Positions 35,259-48,500 of a stretch of DNA of 64,000 nt are shown one piece after another (position 1 is the first letter of the stretch; each line of letters begins with the position of its first letter). The notes beneath the pieces are model-generated. The model did no database searches and was not told where the DNA came from. It saw only the letters and a program-made list of their open reading frames with translations. The position numbers and the translations under genes were made by a program. This stretch comes from Mytilus edulis. Lineage: Eukaryota > Mollusca > Bivalvia > Mytilida > Mytilidae. Where the stretch lies: assembly GCF_963676685.1 (NCBI RefSeq), contig NC_092344.1, positions 56,752,830 through 56,816,829 on the forward strand, written 5' to 3'.

Positions 35259-38200
35259 AGCACCACCTAAAATGAACTAAGCACCAGAGGAGGAAGCTTC
35301 TGTCTTAAGGTCTTACATCCAGGGTTTGGGTCCAAACTTTGTGAAGCTTGTAAATTACAGACACCTCTGGTCCAATCTTTAAGTCATGGGGGAAAATTTC
35401 ACAACAGGAAATAGCTACCTTCCCGCTGGTCCAACAGACAAGTATATGGGTGTATAACACTCTTCGTGAGTCCTAGTTGGTTTGTAAGGCTCATTGGTCC
35501 ACATGCCTCTTGGGTCCAATCTACAAGTCCATGTGGTCCTCTTTAAGGGTATTTTTAATTTAAAAAAAATATAAGCACCACCGAAAAAAAACTTAGCACC
35601 ACAGGAGGTAGCTTCCCTCCAATTGGTCCAACTAACATGTATAGGGGTTTAAAGCACTCTATTGGGGTCTAACATGGTTTGTTATGCTCATTAGTCCACA
35701 GGCACATATGGTCAAATCTACACAAGTCCTGGGGTCTTTTGGTGTATATATCATTTAAGAAAAATATAGGCACCACAGAAAAAAAACTTAGCACCATGGG
35801 AGGTAGCTTCCCTCCAATTGGTCCATCTAACGTGTATAGGGGTCTAAAGCACTCTATTGGGGTCTAACATGGTTTGTTATGCTCATTAGTCCATAGGCAC
35901 ATATGGTCAAATCTACACAAGTCCTGGGGTCTTTTGGTGTATATATCATTTAAGAAAAATATAACATTTTTGTATAAGCACCACAGAAAAAAAACTTAGC
36001 ACCACGGGAGGTAGCTTCCCTCCAATTGGTCCATCTAATGTGTATAGGGGTCTAAAGCACTCTATTGGGGTCTAAGATGGTTTGTTAAGCTCATTAGTCC
36101 ACAGGAACACATGGTCCAATCTACACAAGTCCTGGGGTCTTTTGGTGTATATATCATTTAAGAAAAATATAAGCACCACAGAAAAAAAAATTAGCACCAC
36201 GGGAGGTAGCTTCCCTCCAATTGGTCCATCTAATGTGTATAGGGGTCTAAAGCAATCTATTGGGGTCTAACATGGTTTGTTATGCTCATTAGTCCACAGG
36301 CACATATGGTCAAATCTACACAAGTCCTGGGGTCTTTTGGTGTATATATCATTTAAGAAAAATATAAGCACCACAGAAAAAAAACTTAGCACCACGGGAG
36401 GTAGCTTCCCTCCAATTGGTCCATCTAACGTGTATAGGGGTCTAAAGCACTCTGTTGGGGTCTAAGATGGTTTGTTAAGCTTATTAGTCCACAGGCACAT
36501 ATGGTCCAATCTACACAAGTCCTGGGGTCTTTTGGTGTTTATATCATTTAAGAAAAATATAAGCACCACAGAAAAAAAACTTAGCACCACGGGAGGTAGC
36601 TTCCCTCCAATTGGTCCATCTAACGTGTATAGGGGTCTAAAGCACTCTATTGGGGTCTAAGATGGTTTGTTAAGCTTATTAGTCCACAGGCACATATGGT
36701 CCAATCTACACAAGTCCTGGGGTCTTTTGGTGTATATATCATTTAAGAAAAATATAAGCACCACAGAAAAAAAACTTAGCACCACGGGAGGTAGCTTCCC
36801 TCCAATTGGTCCATCTAACGTGTATAGGGGTCTAAAGCACTCTGTTGGGGTCTAAGATGGTTTGTTAAGCTTATTAGTCCACAGGCACATATGGTCCAAT
36901 CTACACAAGTCCTGGGGTCTTTTGGTGTTTATATCATTTAAGAAAAATATAAGCACCACAGAAAAAAAACTTAGCACCACGGGAGGTAGCTTCCCTCCAA
37001 TTGGTCCATCTAACGTGTATAGGGGTCTAAAGCACTCTATTGGGGTCTAAGATGGTTTGTTAAGCTTATTAGTCCACAGGCACATATGGTCCAATCTACA
37101 CAAGTCCTGGGGTCTTTTGGTGTATATATCATTTAAGAAAAATATAAGCACCACAGAAAAAAAAATTAGCACCACGGGAGGTAGCTTCCCTCCAATTGGT
37201 CCATCTAATGTGTATAGGGGTCTAAAGCACTCTATTGGGGTCTAAGATGGTTTGTTAAGCTCATTAGTCCACAGGCACACACGGTCCAATCTACACAAGT
37301 CCTGGGGTGTTTTGGTGTATATATTATTTTTAAAAAATATAAGTACCACCGAAAAATTGACTTAGCACCACGGGAGGTGGTTTCCCACCCATTGGTCCAA
37401 CAAACAGGTAAAAGGATCTATAATGCTCTTTGGTGTTCTAAGTTGGTTTGTAAGGCTCATTGGTCAAAAAGCAACTGTGGTCCAATCTACACTAGTCCAG
37501 GGTTTCAGGATATTTTTCACTAAAGAAAAATATAAGCACCACCAAAAAGAAACTTAGCACCACAGAAGGTAGCTTCCCTCAATTTGGTCCAACAGATGGT
37601 GTAGGGGTCTAAATACTCTTAGGGGTACTTAGTTGGTTTGTAAGGCTCATTGGTCCAAAGGCAACTGTGATCCACTCTACAAGTCAAGGGGTCTTTTATA
37701 AAATATAAGCACCACCAAAAACAAACTTTGCATCTCTTGAGGTAGCTTCCCTCCAAATGGTCCAAAGGATGGGTAGTGGGTCTAAAATAGTCTTTGGAGT
37801 TCTTAGTTGGTTTGTAAGGCCTGTTGGTCTAAAAGCAACTGTGGTACAATCTACATTAGTCTAGGGGTCTCTGGGTATATTTTACTGAAGAAAAATAAAA
37901 ATATAAGCACCACCAAAAAAAAATGTAGCACCACAGGAGGTTACTTCCCTCAATTTGGTCCAATAGATGGGTATAGGGGTCTAAATACTCTTAGGAGTAC
38001 TAACTTGGTTTGTAAGGCTCATTGGTCAACAGGCAACTGTGGTCTAATCGTTAAGTTAAGGGTTCTCATAGGGTATATTTCATTAAAAAAAATATAAGCA
38101 CCAAGAAAAACAAACTACCGTAAGAACCATGGGAGGTAGCTTTCCTCTCGTTGGCCCAACAAACAGATTTAGGGGTCTAACACATTCTTTGGGTCTAAGA

Positions 38201-38635
38201 TGCTTTGAAAAGCTCATGTGGTTCAATCTTCTAGTCCAGAGGTCTGTTGTAGTATATTTCAATATTTCATATAAGAAATATAAGCACCATCAGGCACGAA
38301 CTAAGCACCATGGGAGGTAACTTTCCTCTCAGTGGTCCATCAAGATAGGTTAAGGGGTCTAACCCACTCTTTTGGGTCTAAGATGATTTGAAAAGCACAT
38401 GTGGGGCAATTTTCTAGTCCAGGGGTCTGTTGTTGTATATTTCATTAAAGAAATATAATAAGCACCACCAAAAATGAACTTAGCACCACGGATGATTGCT
38501 TCCACCCCCTTGATCCAATAAACAGGTATAGGGATGTAAAAAACACTTTGAGAGGCCTATATTGATTTATATGGCCCACTGTCTGTGTCCAATCTACGAG
38601 TCCAGGAGTTTTATGATATATTTCATTGACGAAAA
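35259..38635 (+). repeat. 195 bp satellite array, left, plus orientation
   Basis: About 17 units. The well-conserved core (35640-37320) has units of 195 bp with landmarks GGCACATATGGTCCAATCTA, TATAAGCACCACAGAAAAAA and CACCACGGGAGGTAGCTTCC. Units at 36472-36666 and 36862-37056 are identical by eye, while those between differ, so the array is locally a 390 bp dimer. Outer units on both sides are diverged and of varying length. The 62-codon open frames in each unit begin at TTG, not ATG. Confidence 0.92.
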
Positions 38636-41600
38636 ACTTGATTTTGTTTTACAGGGCCATTTGGTCTACATGTATGCACAAAATGTTACTGACAGGTCTG
38701 TATCCTTAAAGCTATGTAAATGCAAACAAATGTTGTGAGGAGATTTAAAGCCAGAAAATTGTATTTCTTATGATAATTCTCCATTGCTTTTCCTGTCTTC
38801 AAGGCAAAAACCCTATAAAGGAGTAATTGAAATAGTATGAAACAAGCACCTTAATACATTAAGTAACTTTGTAAAAAAGAAGAAAAAAACAAATATGATA
38901 TTCAGCAATGATAACAGGCTGCTGACTTAGAACAGTCACATATAGAAAAACATAAATAACATGACATGTTCATTATGGTGTGATATTTAAAATCACTATG
39001 CTAAATTATTGATTCTTAATTGTACATCATTTTTATGAAATTGTGTGTCCAACTATATATCTAAATCTTGTTTTTCTTTCCGTAGATTATCTAAATTGAA
39101 GTCAAAAGTGTTCAGATATCAGATGTACTACAGCTAAAGAATGAAATTAATTGTGGTCATTTCACAGCTTTTGCTTACAGTCAGCTTTTTATGGTAGGAT
39201 AATATGCACGTCTTAAGTATTATTAGTGTATACAAATGTAAAATAAATCAATGCATACACACCTTTTATCAATTAATAATTTGTTCATTCATTTTCCCAT
39301 ATTTTGATAAATTACATTGCACATAATTTAAATAAATTATCACATATTAAAGTAAACAATAAGTATATCCAATTGGACGAATATAAGTTTCAAGTAGACA
39401 ATTATTCTATAATATTACAAAAGTGGCGGATGACCTGTAGTTGTTAATTTCTGTATCATTTGGCCTCTTGTAAAGAGTTGTCTCATAGGCAAATACATTT
39501 ACAATCTGTTAGGGAGCTGATTTTACTGATTCAGACAATTTATTTCATTCTATCTTGATTGATTATGTAACACTAAACAATTGTCACAAGCAAACAAGTA
39601 TTTGAATTTCAAGTTATTATTTTAAAAAATTGAGGCTTTATTATTTCAGTGAATTAAAGAATGAAGAGAAATCAACTTATTTATACCCAAGCTGACCAAC
39701 TGTCAAGAAAAAGAAGACAAAGCAACTCCATCTGAAGGAAATTAAAAGAAAAGATTTTATCATTACAACAATAGATGTGAAAATGTTATTTTTTCAATCT
39801 AAAACACACATAACAAAAAATACACTTAAGAAATACTGTTCAAGCTTGATTCTTAAAATATCAGTCTTACTTTTTTTATATTCTTGAAGATGTATTGTAA
39901 AAGTAAATTTGTTAGATTAAAGTTTTTCAAGGCTTGAATTATCTCCCCTTATTAATCTCCAAAAAACTTTATGCAAGACTGTTTGTTTTCCAACTCCTAG
40001 AATTCTAAATGTTTAAAGTTGAAAATATGTGTCAAAATTTGTTTCTTCTTTGTTTACAGTTTTATGATTGGAGTTCAACCTTTAATCTCAAGAACAAAAT
40101 AAAGGAAATCTACTGTGCACAAAAGTCTTCTTCTTTTTTTTTATGAATTGTAAAGATAATTTTTGAAGACTGACAATTTAACACTGTATTAGAGAAATTT
40201 AGTTTGCAGAAATTCAAGATACATTTTGTAAAACCAAACAATATGATTTTTTTACTTAAATTAGTTCTTATTTCAAAATCAAATGACTAAGGCAGATAAC
40301 TCTACTTCTAAATTATTTATCTGAAATAGTAAATTAAAGTGGCTCATTTTAGTATTATCACTGACTGATAGATTTGTCCCTTAATAGAGATTAATGTTCC
40401 TAACAATTGATGCTAACTTATATTTGCTGATGCAAATTATCCCTTAATTTTAGATTATTACTTTTAAATTAAATATATGTTGTTTTTAGGAGTTGTGTCC
40501 CTTTAATATTTTTTTATTTATCAGAATATGTTTGGTATATATGTAATCAAGGCAGTATTTTATGCTGATTACATTATCTTTATTTACATTCAAGGTTGTC
40601 AAACAATCCTGTAGTTGTAGTATTTTTGAATTTAGCGATGATCTGTATAAATATGTATTAAAATTAATTGTTTCTTTTGCACGCCCCCTCAATTACATAG
40701 TAATGGCTTATTTTTTTTATACCAACCTTAATGGTGAAAGTATTCAGAATTTGATGAATTCTGAAATTCTGCATTTTAGATCTGTGGTAATAAATAAGTT
40801 ATTTGAATTTGAAACATCATTTAAGTTGACATGTTACATTTTCAAACATTTACAAATGAACCCACATTTTTATTTTATTTGAAAAGATAATAAATTGAAA
40901 AACTTATTACATTTTAAATTAATGTATCTCCTACCTACTGATACTTCTAAGAATTCTGTATGCAAATAAAAATGTTCATAGGTATTAAATTTATAGAAAA
41001 TCAAACTTGAAAAGAAACTGGGGTTGATGTGCATAATTTATGTTTAATTTGAAATTGTAACAAATTATAAACTTTTATTTGATTGTACATTGTGCTGAAT
41101 GTTGATTGAAGTCCATCTGTATAGATGAAACTTATGTTTTGAATATTCATTGATTAATAAACTTAATAAAAGTATAATGCAATACCCGTCTTTGTATGTT
41201 TTATGAATCAATTCAGAGCTACCACAATTTATATCACATTTTCTTGATTACTGAATGATCAAATCAATAGAATATAAATCATATGTCCCATAATGCAAGA
41301 AATAGGATGCTGGTCTCAACTTTTTTCATTTCAGAAGGTAGAAGAGTTTTATAAATTATATTTGGATGTCTGGCTTGTGTCTGGTGTCATTGATCTCAGT
41401 GTTTTTATCACCTGATTTTGTCAGTTATCATGAGTAAAAGGACAATTATATTTGGTATTAAGTCTGCACAAGAGGTATACATTTCTGTATGAAGGAGTTC
41501 ATCTTCTTTTTAATTATTGATTAGTAAGACACTATAGTAATTATGTGTTGAGTATGAAATGATGATAAGATCTACTAGTATGTGTCGGTTTGGCAGGACT

Positions 41601-41994
41601 CATCTGACTTTTATTTGAATTTTATGATTTCAAACATAAACACTACTTTTACTGTTCTTGTCGATGTATGTTTGTTTATAGCATTTTATGCAAGCAGGGG
41701 CATTATCTGTGTCCTATGGACACATTCCCAATTTTTTTTTTTACATTGTAGCTATTATCTTGAAAACTATATTAGATAGATAGAAACTTAATTGATAAAA
41801 ATGTTCAACAATGCAACATCTACAATTAAGACAAAATGGAAGAAATCAACCAAAGACTCCTTGTTGGAGTAATTGCCCTTAAATGACAATTTTTAACTTC
41901 TTTCTTGTTTGTATATATGTTTGCCTTCAAATGATAAGAATTGTAATAAATAGAAAATTAAAATCTTAATGGTTTACTTTTATAAACTGTTACA

Positions 41995-42037
41995 TGGATG
42001 GAGAGTAATCTCATTGGCACTCATACCACATCTTCCT
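41995..42037 (-). repeat. GATGTGGTATGAGTGCC repeat, inverted fragment
   Basis: GGCACTCATACCACATCTTC preceded by GGATGGAGAGTAATCTCATT is the reverse complement of the start of the family seen at 31173 and 57696. Confidence 0.75.
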
Positions 42038-42283
42038 TTATCTAAGATCTACTAACAAATCAAATTTTGAGTACATAGTAGACTGTCGCCCTTTTACGGA
42101 GTGCTTGTCTTTAAATGAGGATTTATTTACCCTCATTTGTGTCTTGAGCAAAACAGAAGAAGATAAAAAAGAAACTAAACACACTAAATGATAATCAATG
42201 AAGATTAACAAAACAGAGGTATTTAAATGAGAATTTTATTCCCATTTATAATGTTTAAGAGTGTACTTTGTTGAATAAGAACA

Positions 42284-42334
42284 CAGGCCAAGCTAAAGGT
42301 GAGCGACACAAGCTCTTTAGAGCCTCCAGTTCTG
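42284..42334 (-). repeat. solo end of the 31.84 kb element
   Basis: AGGTGAGCGACACAAGCTCTTTAGAGCCTCC is the reverse complement of the 5' end of the element at 31838. Confidence 0.75.
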
Positions 42335-43679
42335 TAACACTTGTGCAAGTGTTCAGTCCAGCTTTGTTTCATTAACGTAGTTGTAAATATCTTGTGGGAA
42401 GGAATTCATCATTCTTTCTTAATAAATCCCTGATTTAAACATTAAGGTCACCGAAATTGACATCATTAGAATGATAAATTGAAAAAAAAAACTTTTTAAG
42501 TTTGAGGACTATGTTTTTCAACAGACAATTAACATTCTTTTAAAAGCCTCTTTTAGTCCATCGTTTCTTCGTTGAAATAAGACCTTCATAATATTGGAGC
42601 TTCTCAAGAAGATATCTTAAAAGCTAGACTAACCCTTGTACTTCCCCTTTCCAAATGGAAAGGATGTTCTATTTAATAATTACGTTTGGTGACAATGTTA
42701 ATACCAGTCATCCCTTCCGATCTTGAAATAAAGGATACCATCAGTACAGCCAAGTCTACATATTGACTTTCATCTAGCAATAACCAATTAGGGTGGTTTT
42801 GCACTAAACATAAAGACAAAGAAAATTATTTCAGCTTTCCTATCTTGAACTTTCCATTTCTATGTAATAACGTCTTAGCAGGACCATCAAATGCACTTAT
42901 TCCAGTTGATACGATATTTCATAGTTTGCATACACTAACATGATTACTATGCAAGAGGCTGTTGCTTACAAGGAATATTTGGAATCAGAGATCAGATATT
43001 TCAATTCCTAAATTTAAGTTAGCCCTTAAAACGGTTTACGGAAGCTGATATGATTTGGGTGACCGTTTTAGAATATCTGTGTGACAGATGACCACAGGTA
43101 TATTCCAAATTGTGAAAGCCATATATATTCCTTTTTTCTTTTCCTTGACTGAAAAATCGGCTTATCACCAGATTTGTTATCGCCTTGAGCTTCTCGATGG
43201 ATACCTCTAGTGGACCAAGATATGATTATCGTTCAAGAGCTTCTGATATAATCACAGGTATTTGGTGGGTCTTTCGTTGCTATAAGACATATGTTTCTAT
43301 GTGGTGTTTTGTAAAGTATTTCTCAATAGGTAATCTTCTAATTATATTCGTTGGATGCCAAACTTTTTCCCGTTTTCAAAGGATGAATGGTATGTTTCGC
43401 AACTAACATTAAGATGAACTATGTTTTTATTTTTATTTTTTAAGATTCAGTAACTCTAACCTGCATGGCATTTTGTTCATTGACTTGGACAAATTCTTCT
43501 TCAAAATTAATAAAGGTTTCTTAAAACGCATTTGGTATTTACTGCTAAAAGGGCCTTTGATTTTTGCGTTTAGATAAAGTGTAGAGATCAATAACTTAGT
43601 TCAAACCTTAATGGAATTTCATAAAACATTTGCAAAAAGCTTTCAATTTCAAGACATATAAGGGAGTAATAAACTCTAA

Positions 43680-44660
43680 ATCTGAGCGCCATAGATGGAC
43701 ATTCCAGCATTGAAGATATTAAAACTAGCGATATAAAAATCAAGCGATGCTGGTACAGACGAGATAAATGAGAAAAAAATATGTGACTGAAAATGTATAG
43801 TTTAGCGCTGTAGACATAGAGTTATGCGCTGTAGATATAAAGATCAACACACGGGATTTAACTTCTATAGCGCTTTTAAATATGTCAAGTCCAGCGACAG
43901 AAGCTACATCTTCAGATCTTCCACGCTAGACCTTGTATTTTTTGCGGTAGACTTGACATATTCGGCTTTAATTCTGGATTTTGTGTCTCCAGATCCAGAA
44001 CTTGTCATGAGAAGGGGGCGCTGACTGATTAAAGGGAGGCCCCAGTCATGCTTCAGTGACCCCTATATAATCAACCAAATTTTTCACACGAAAGCCCCCC
44101 CCTCTCCAAGCCCCCTGGATCCGCCTATAATACCATTCACATAACATTTGAGCCTAATGCTTAGGACACCGGTGGTTTGTCTCTGACAAAGCGAACAAAA
44201 AGTAAAGTTCTTGTATATAATGTCTTGCGAATTCAGCACTGTAGATGTGAATATTAGCGACAGAATAAAAAAAAATGCAAAAGAGCAGATATTAAGTTAA
44301 TATAAAAGGAAAATATGTCTTGCATTGGATATCCAATCACTGTCAGAGGTTATGTATTTCTTTGTATCATTAGGTTTTATTCTTTACATCGCAAGCCCAA
44401 AGACAGTACTTCTTCAAAAGACAAGTTTGCAGTTGCATTGCAAGATTTAGATGAATTTGGCTAATCGTTTATCTTAATACCTTCTGGTTTTGCTTAACAT
44501 CCGAATTGATACATGACTATAGGTAAAGATGTAAGACTTCAAATTTCTAGCGCACAACTATACATCTCAGTCATCTTAAGATTTGACATATATTGCGCTA
44601 GACATTGCTACTACAGGACCTTACGCATCCAGTAAAGGATTTATGCAGTGCGACCAGCGC
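43680..44660. repeat. dispersed AGCGCTGTAGAYAT motif cluster
   Basis: Short motifs such as AGCGCTGTAGACATAGAG (43804), ATGCGCTGTAGATATAAAGA (43824), CAGCACTGTAGATGTGAATA (44234) and ATTGCGCTAGACATTGC (about 44593) recur at irregular spacing, and again at 45120-45205 (TTAGCGCTGGTAG, TTTCAGCGCTAATCC) beyond the telomeric tract. It may be a decayed tandem repeat flanking the tract on both sides. Confidence 0.45.
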
Positions 44661-44801
44661 CAATCAGACTACGGCTATCTATATATAATTTTCACAGAGT
44701 TATGTCAGCCTCATACTAATGTTGAGTTATGATAAAGCACTAGAGAAGTAAAATTGAACGATGCAGATCTATACTCTACTAATTATGTATTTAAGTAATC
44801 A

Positions 44802-45072
44802 GGGTTAGGGTTAGGGTTACATGTCATAACCCTAACCCTAACCCTTACCCTAACCCTAACTCTTACCCTAACCCTAACCCTAACCCTAACCCTTACTACA
44901 ACCCTAATCCTGACCCTAACCCTTACTATAACCCTAACCCTAATCCTAATCCTAACCCTAACCCTAACCCTAACCCTAACCCTAACCCTAACCCTAACCC
45001 TAACCCTAACCCTAACCCTAACCCTTACCCTAACCCTTACCCTAACCCTAACCCTAACCCTGACCCTAACCC
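44802..45072. repeat. interstitial telomeric repeat, head-to-head
   Basis: GGGTTAGGGTTAGGGTTA (44802-44819) is followed after a spacer of a few bases (CATGTCAT) by about 245 bp of CCCTAA repeats to 45072, with variants CCCTTA, CCCTGA and ACTACAACCC. Pure blocks of more than ten CCCTAA units occur at 44950-45020. TTAGGG then CCCTAA reading 5' to 3' is the order produced when two chromosome ends join. Confidence 0.93.
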
Positions 45073-45589
45073 ATGGCCAACACCCAGTGAAAAATTTCTC
45101 ATTAGCACACAGAGTTTACAGTTCAACACTGCATTTTGTATTTTAGCGCTGGTAGTGAGATAACATGCATTGCAAAACACTTTCAGCGCTAATCCATGCA
45201 TTTTTAGCATCAGACTTGAAATCTTGAAACTTAACTCTTAAAGTCTTTAATATACAGGGTTACTTCAATTTCTGTGCGAGTAACAATTATATATAGTTTG
45301 CAATACTTGTGTGAATATATCACAAAAGAACATCGTATTAGATAATACTTCGATGAATTGAAATAGACTCTGGACCTTGCTTATTAGACATAATGAATGA
45401 TAGTTCAGCCCCTGGTGCCAAATACAAAAAAAAAAAAAAAGAAATGTGATATGATTGCCAATTAGACCACCATCAAAAAGAGACCAAACGACAGAGAAAT
45501 TAATAGCTATAGGTCCCCATACGGGTTTTAACAATGAGCAATGTCCATAGGACTGGACATTGTAGACCGGCCCACTAAGTCTGGTGGAC
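45073..45589. other. spacer between the telomeric tract and the right satellite array
   Basis: Contains further AGCGCT motifs (45120-45205) and an inserted repeat at 45426-45550 that begins with a run of A and continues AAATGTGATATGATTGCC and CCATACGGGTTTTAACAATG, the GATGTGGTATGATTGCC family. Confidence 0.6.
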
Positions 45590-48500
45590 CAATAGACCAC
45601 AGAAACCACATTAGAACCCTCAGAGTAATTTAGACCCTGTATATTGCCTGTTGGACCTAATGGATGATAGCTACAGCCATTGATGCTTAGTTCATTTGTT
45701 GTGGTGCTAATATATATGCACTATGTAAGAATTTGACATCTTGGTCTAGTACACCAAAACCACTAAGTTTGATGGTCTAATAGGCCATAGAAGCCAGATA
45801 TGACTTCACCAGATTGATTAAAACCATACACCTAGTTTATAGACATTAAGGAGCTTAGCTGCTGTCCACGGTGCTAATTTATTTTTGGTGGTACTTATAA
45901 ATATTTTAGACAGGTAGACATCTTCAACTTGCGGACGATTTAAGCAAGTCTGGTGGACCTATATGGTGTGTTTATCAGATTAGTCCCAAACTGATCGCTT
46001 AAGACCATTGACATTGAGGCGTAGACCTATTGGAGGCTAGCTCCTAACCATGGTGCTTATTTCCTTTTGGTGGTGCTTATAAATAGATGAGATGGGTGGA
46101 TTTCTTTAACTTGTAGACTATTCTAGAAAAGCTGGTGGACCCTGCTTGAGTGATTTAGACCCTGGGCCTATTATCTTATATCAATTAAAGGATAACTTCT
46201 TCCTGTGGTGCTAAATTCGTTTTTGGTGGTGCTTTTCTACTCTTCCATGAAATATACCATAAAAGACTTATAGATTGAATCACATGTGCATATGGACCAA
46301 GGGGCCTTACAAACCAAGTTAGACCCCAAAGATTATTTTAAAACCTTTAATCTGTTTATTGGACCACTGGGAGGGAAGCTACCCCCGTGGTGCTAAGTCC
46401 ATTTTCGGTGATGCTTATATTTTTCTTTTTTGAAATATACCAAAAAGGACCCCATGGACATGTAGAGTGGACCCCAGGTGCATGTGGACCAATGAGCCTT
46501 ACAAACCAAGTTATACCCCAGAAGAATAGTTTAGACCTTTTTACCCGTTTGTTGGACCAATGGGAGGCCAGCCACCTCCCGTGGTGCTTAGTTCGTTTTT
46601 TATGGTGCTTATGTCTGTATTTAATGTAATATATCCTAAAGCACCATAATGAGTTGGAAGTTGAACCACAAGTGTATGTGGACCAATGATCCATACAAAC
46701 CAACTTGGACTCACAATGAGTTTTATAAACCCATATACTAGTCTATTGGACAAATAGGAGGGATGCCACCTCCTGTGGTGCTAAGTCCATTTTCGGTGGT
46801 GCTTATATTTTCTTTAATGAAATATACCCTTAATGACCCCATGGACATGTAGAGTGAACCCAAGGTGCATGTGGACCAATGAGACTTACAAACAAAGTTA
46901 GACCCCATAAGAGTATTTTAGAACCTTTTACTCGTTTGTTGGACCAATGGGAGGGAAGCCACCTCCCGTGGTGCTTAGTCCGTTTTCGCTGGTGCTTACA
47001 TTTTCTTTGATGAAATATACCCTAAAATAACCCCATGGATTTATAGATTGAACCCAAGGTGCATATGGACCAATGACCTTACAAACCAAGTTAGACCCCC
47101 AAAGAGCACTATAGATCCTTTTACCCGTTTGTTGGACCAATGGGTGGTAAACCACCTCCCGTGGTGCTAAGTTCATTTTCGGTGGTGCTTATATTTTTCT
47201 TAAATGATTTATACACCAAAGGACCCCAGGACTTGTGTAGATTGGACCATATGTGCCTGTAGACTAATGAGCTTAACAAATCATCGTAGACCCCAATAGA
47301 GTGCCTTAGACCTCTCGATTGGACCAATTGGAGGGAGCTACCTCCCGTGGTGCTAAGTTTTTGTTCTGTGGTGCTTATATTTTTCTTAAATGATATATAC
47401 ACCAAAAGACCCCAGGACTTGTGTAGATTGGACCATATGTGCCTGCGGACTAATGAGCTTAACAAACCATCTTAGACCCCAATAGACTGCTTAAGACCTC
47501 TATACGCGTCGTTTGGACCAATGGCAGGGAAGCTACCTCCCGTGGTGCTAAGTTTTTTTTCGGTGGTGCTTATATTTTTATTAAATGATATATACACCAA
47601 AAGACCCCGGGACTTGAGTAGATTGGACCATATGTGCCTGTGGACTAATGAGCATAACAAACCATCTTAGATCCCAATAGAGTGCTTTAGACCTCTATAC
47701 ACGTCGATTGGACCAATTGGAGGGAGCTACCTCCCGTGGTGCTAAGTTTTTGTTCTGTGGTGCTTATATTTTTCTTAAATGATATATACACCAAAAGACC
47801 CCAGGACTTGTGTAGATTGGACCATATGTGCCTGCGGACTAATGAGCTTAACAAACCATCTTAGACCCCAATAGACTGCTTAAGACCTCTATACGCGTCG
47901 TTTGGACCAATGGCAGGGAAGCTACCTCCCGTGGTGCTAAGTTTTTTTTCGGTGGTGCTTATATTTTTATTAAATGATATATACACCAAAAGACCCCGGG
48001 ACTTGAGTAGATTGGACCATATGTGCCTGTGGACTAATGAGCATAACAAACCATCTTAGATCCCAATAGAGTGCTTTAGACCTCTATACACGTCGATTGG
48101 ACCAATTGGAGGGAGCTACCTCCCGTGGTGCTAAGTTTTTGTTCTGTGGTGCTTATATTTTTCTTAAATGATATATACACCAAAAGACCCCAGGACTTGT
48201 GTAGATTGGACCATATGTGCCTGCGGACTAATGAGCTTAACAAACCATCTTAGACCCCAATAGACTGCTTAAGACCTCTATACGCGTCGTTTGGACCAAT
48301 GGGAGGGAAGCTACCTCCCGTGGTGCTAAGTTTTTTTTCGGTGGTGCTTATATTTTTATTAAATGATATATACACCAAAAGACCCCGGGACTTGAGTAGA
48401 TTGGACCATATGTGCCTGTGGACTAATGAGCATAACAAACCATCTTAGATCCCAATAGAGTGCTTTAGACCTCTATACACGTCGATTGGACCAATTGGAG

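Larger units (their letters stand above)
38640..44800. other. interval between the inverted satellite arrays, no gene seen
   Basis: AT-rich sequence. I found no exon that resembles a known protein. Frames at 40562, 41582, 43185 and 43824 are short and unsupported. Contents include two repeat fragments (41995-42037 and 42284-42334) and, from about 43680, recurring AGCGCTGTAGA-like motifs leading to the telomeric tract. Confidence 0.5.

Noticed and set aside
35679-37245. Series of 62-residue open frames, one per 195 bp unit, as a repeated gene family
   Set aside because: They open at TTG, not ATG, exist only because the period is a multiple of three, and stop in every unit. Nucleotide identity of the satellite explains the peptide identity. 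The mirror frames at 47.4-50.6 kb are rejected for the same reason.
43185-43406. Possible first exon reading MDTSSGPRYDYRSRASDIIT before a GT
   Set aside because: The start and donor look plausible, but no second exon or family match was found; too weak to call.
44802-45072. A true chromosome end
   Set aside because: Sequence, including a satellite array and the NAA10 gene, continues for 19 kb beyond it, so the tract is internal in this assembly.
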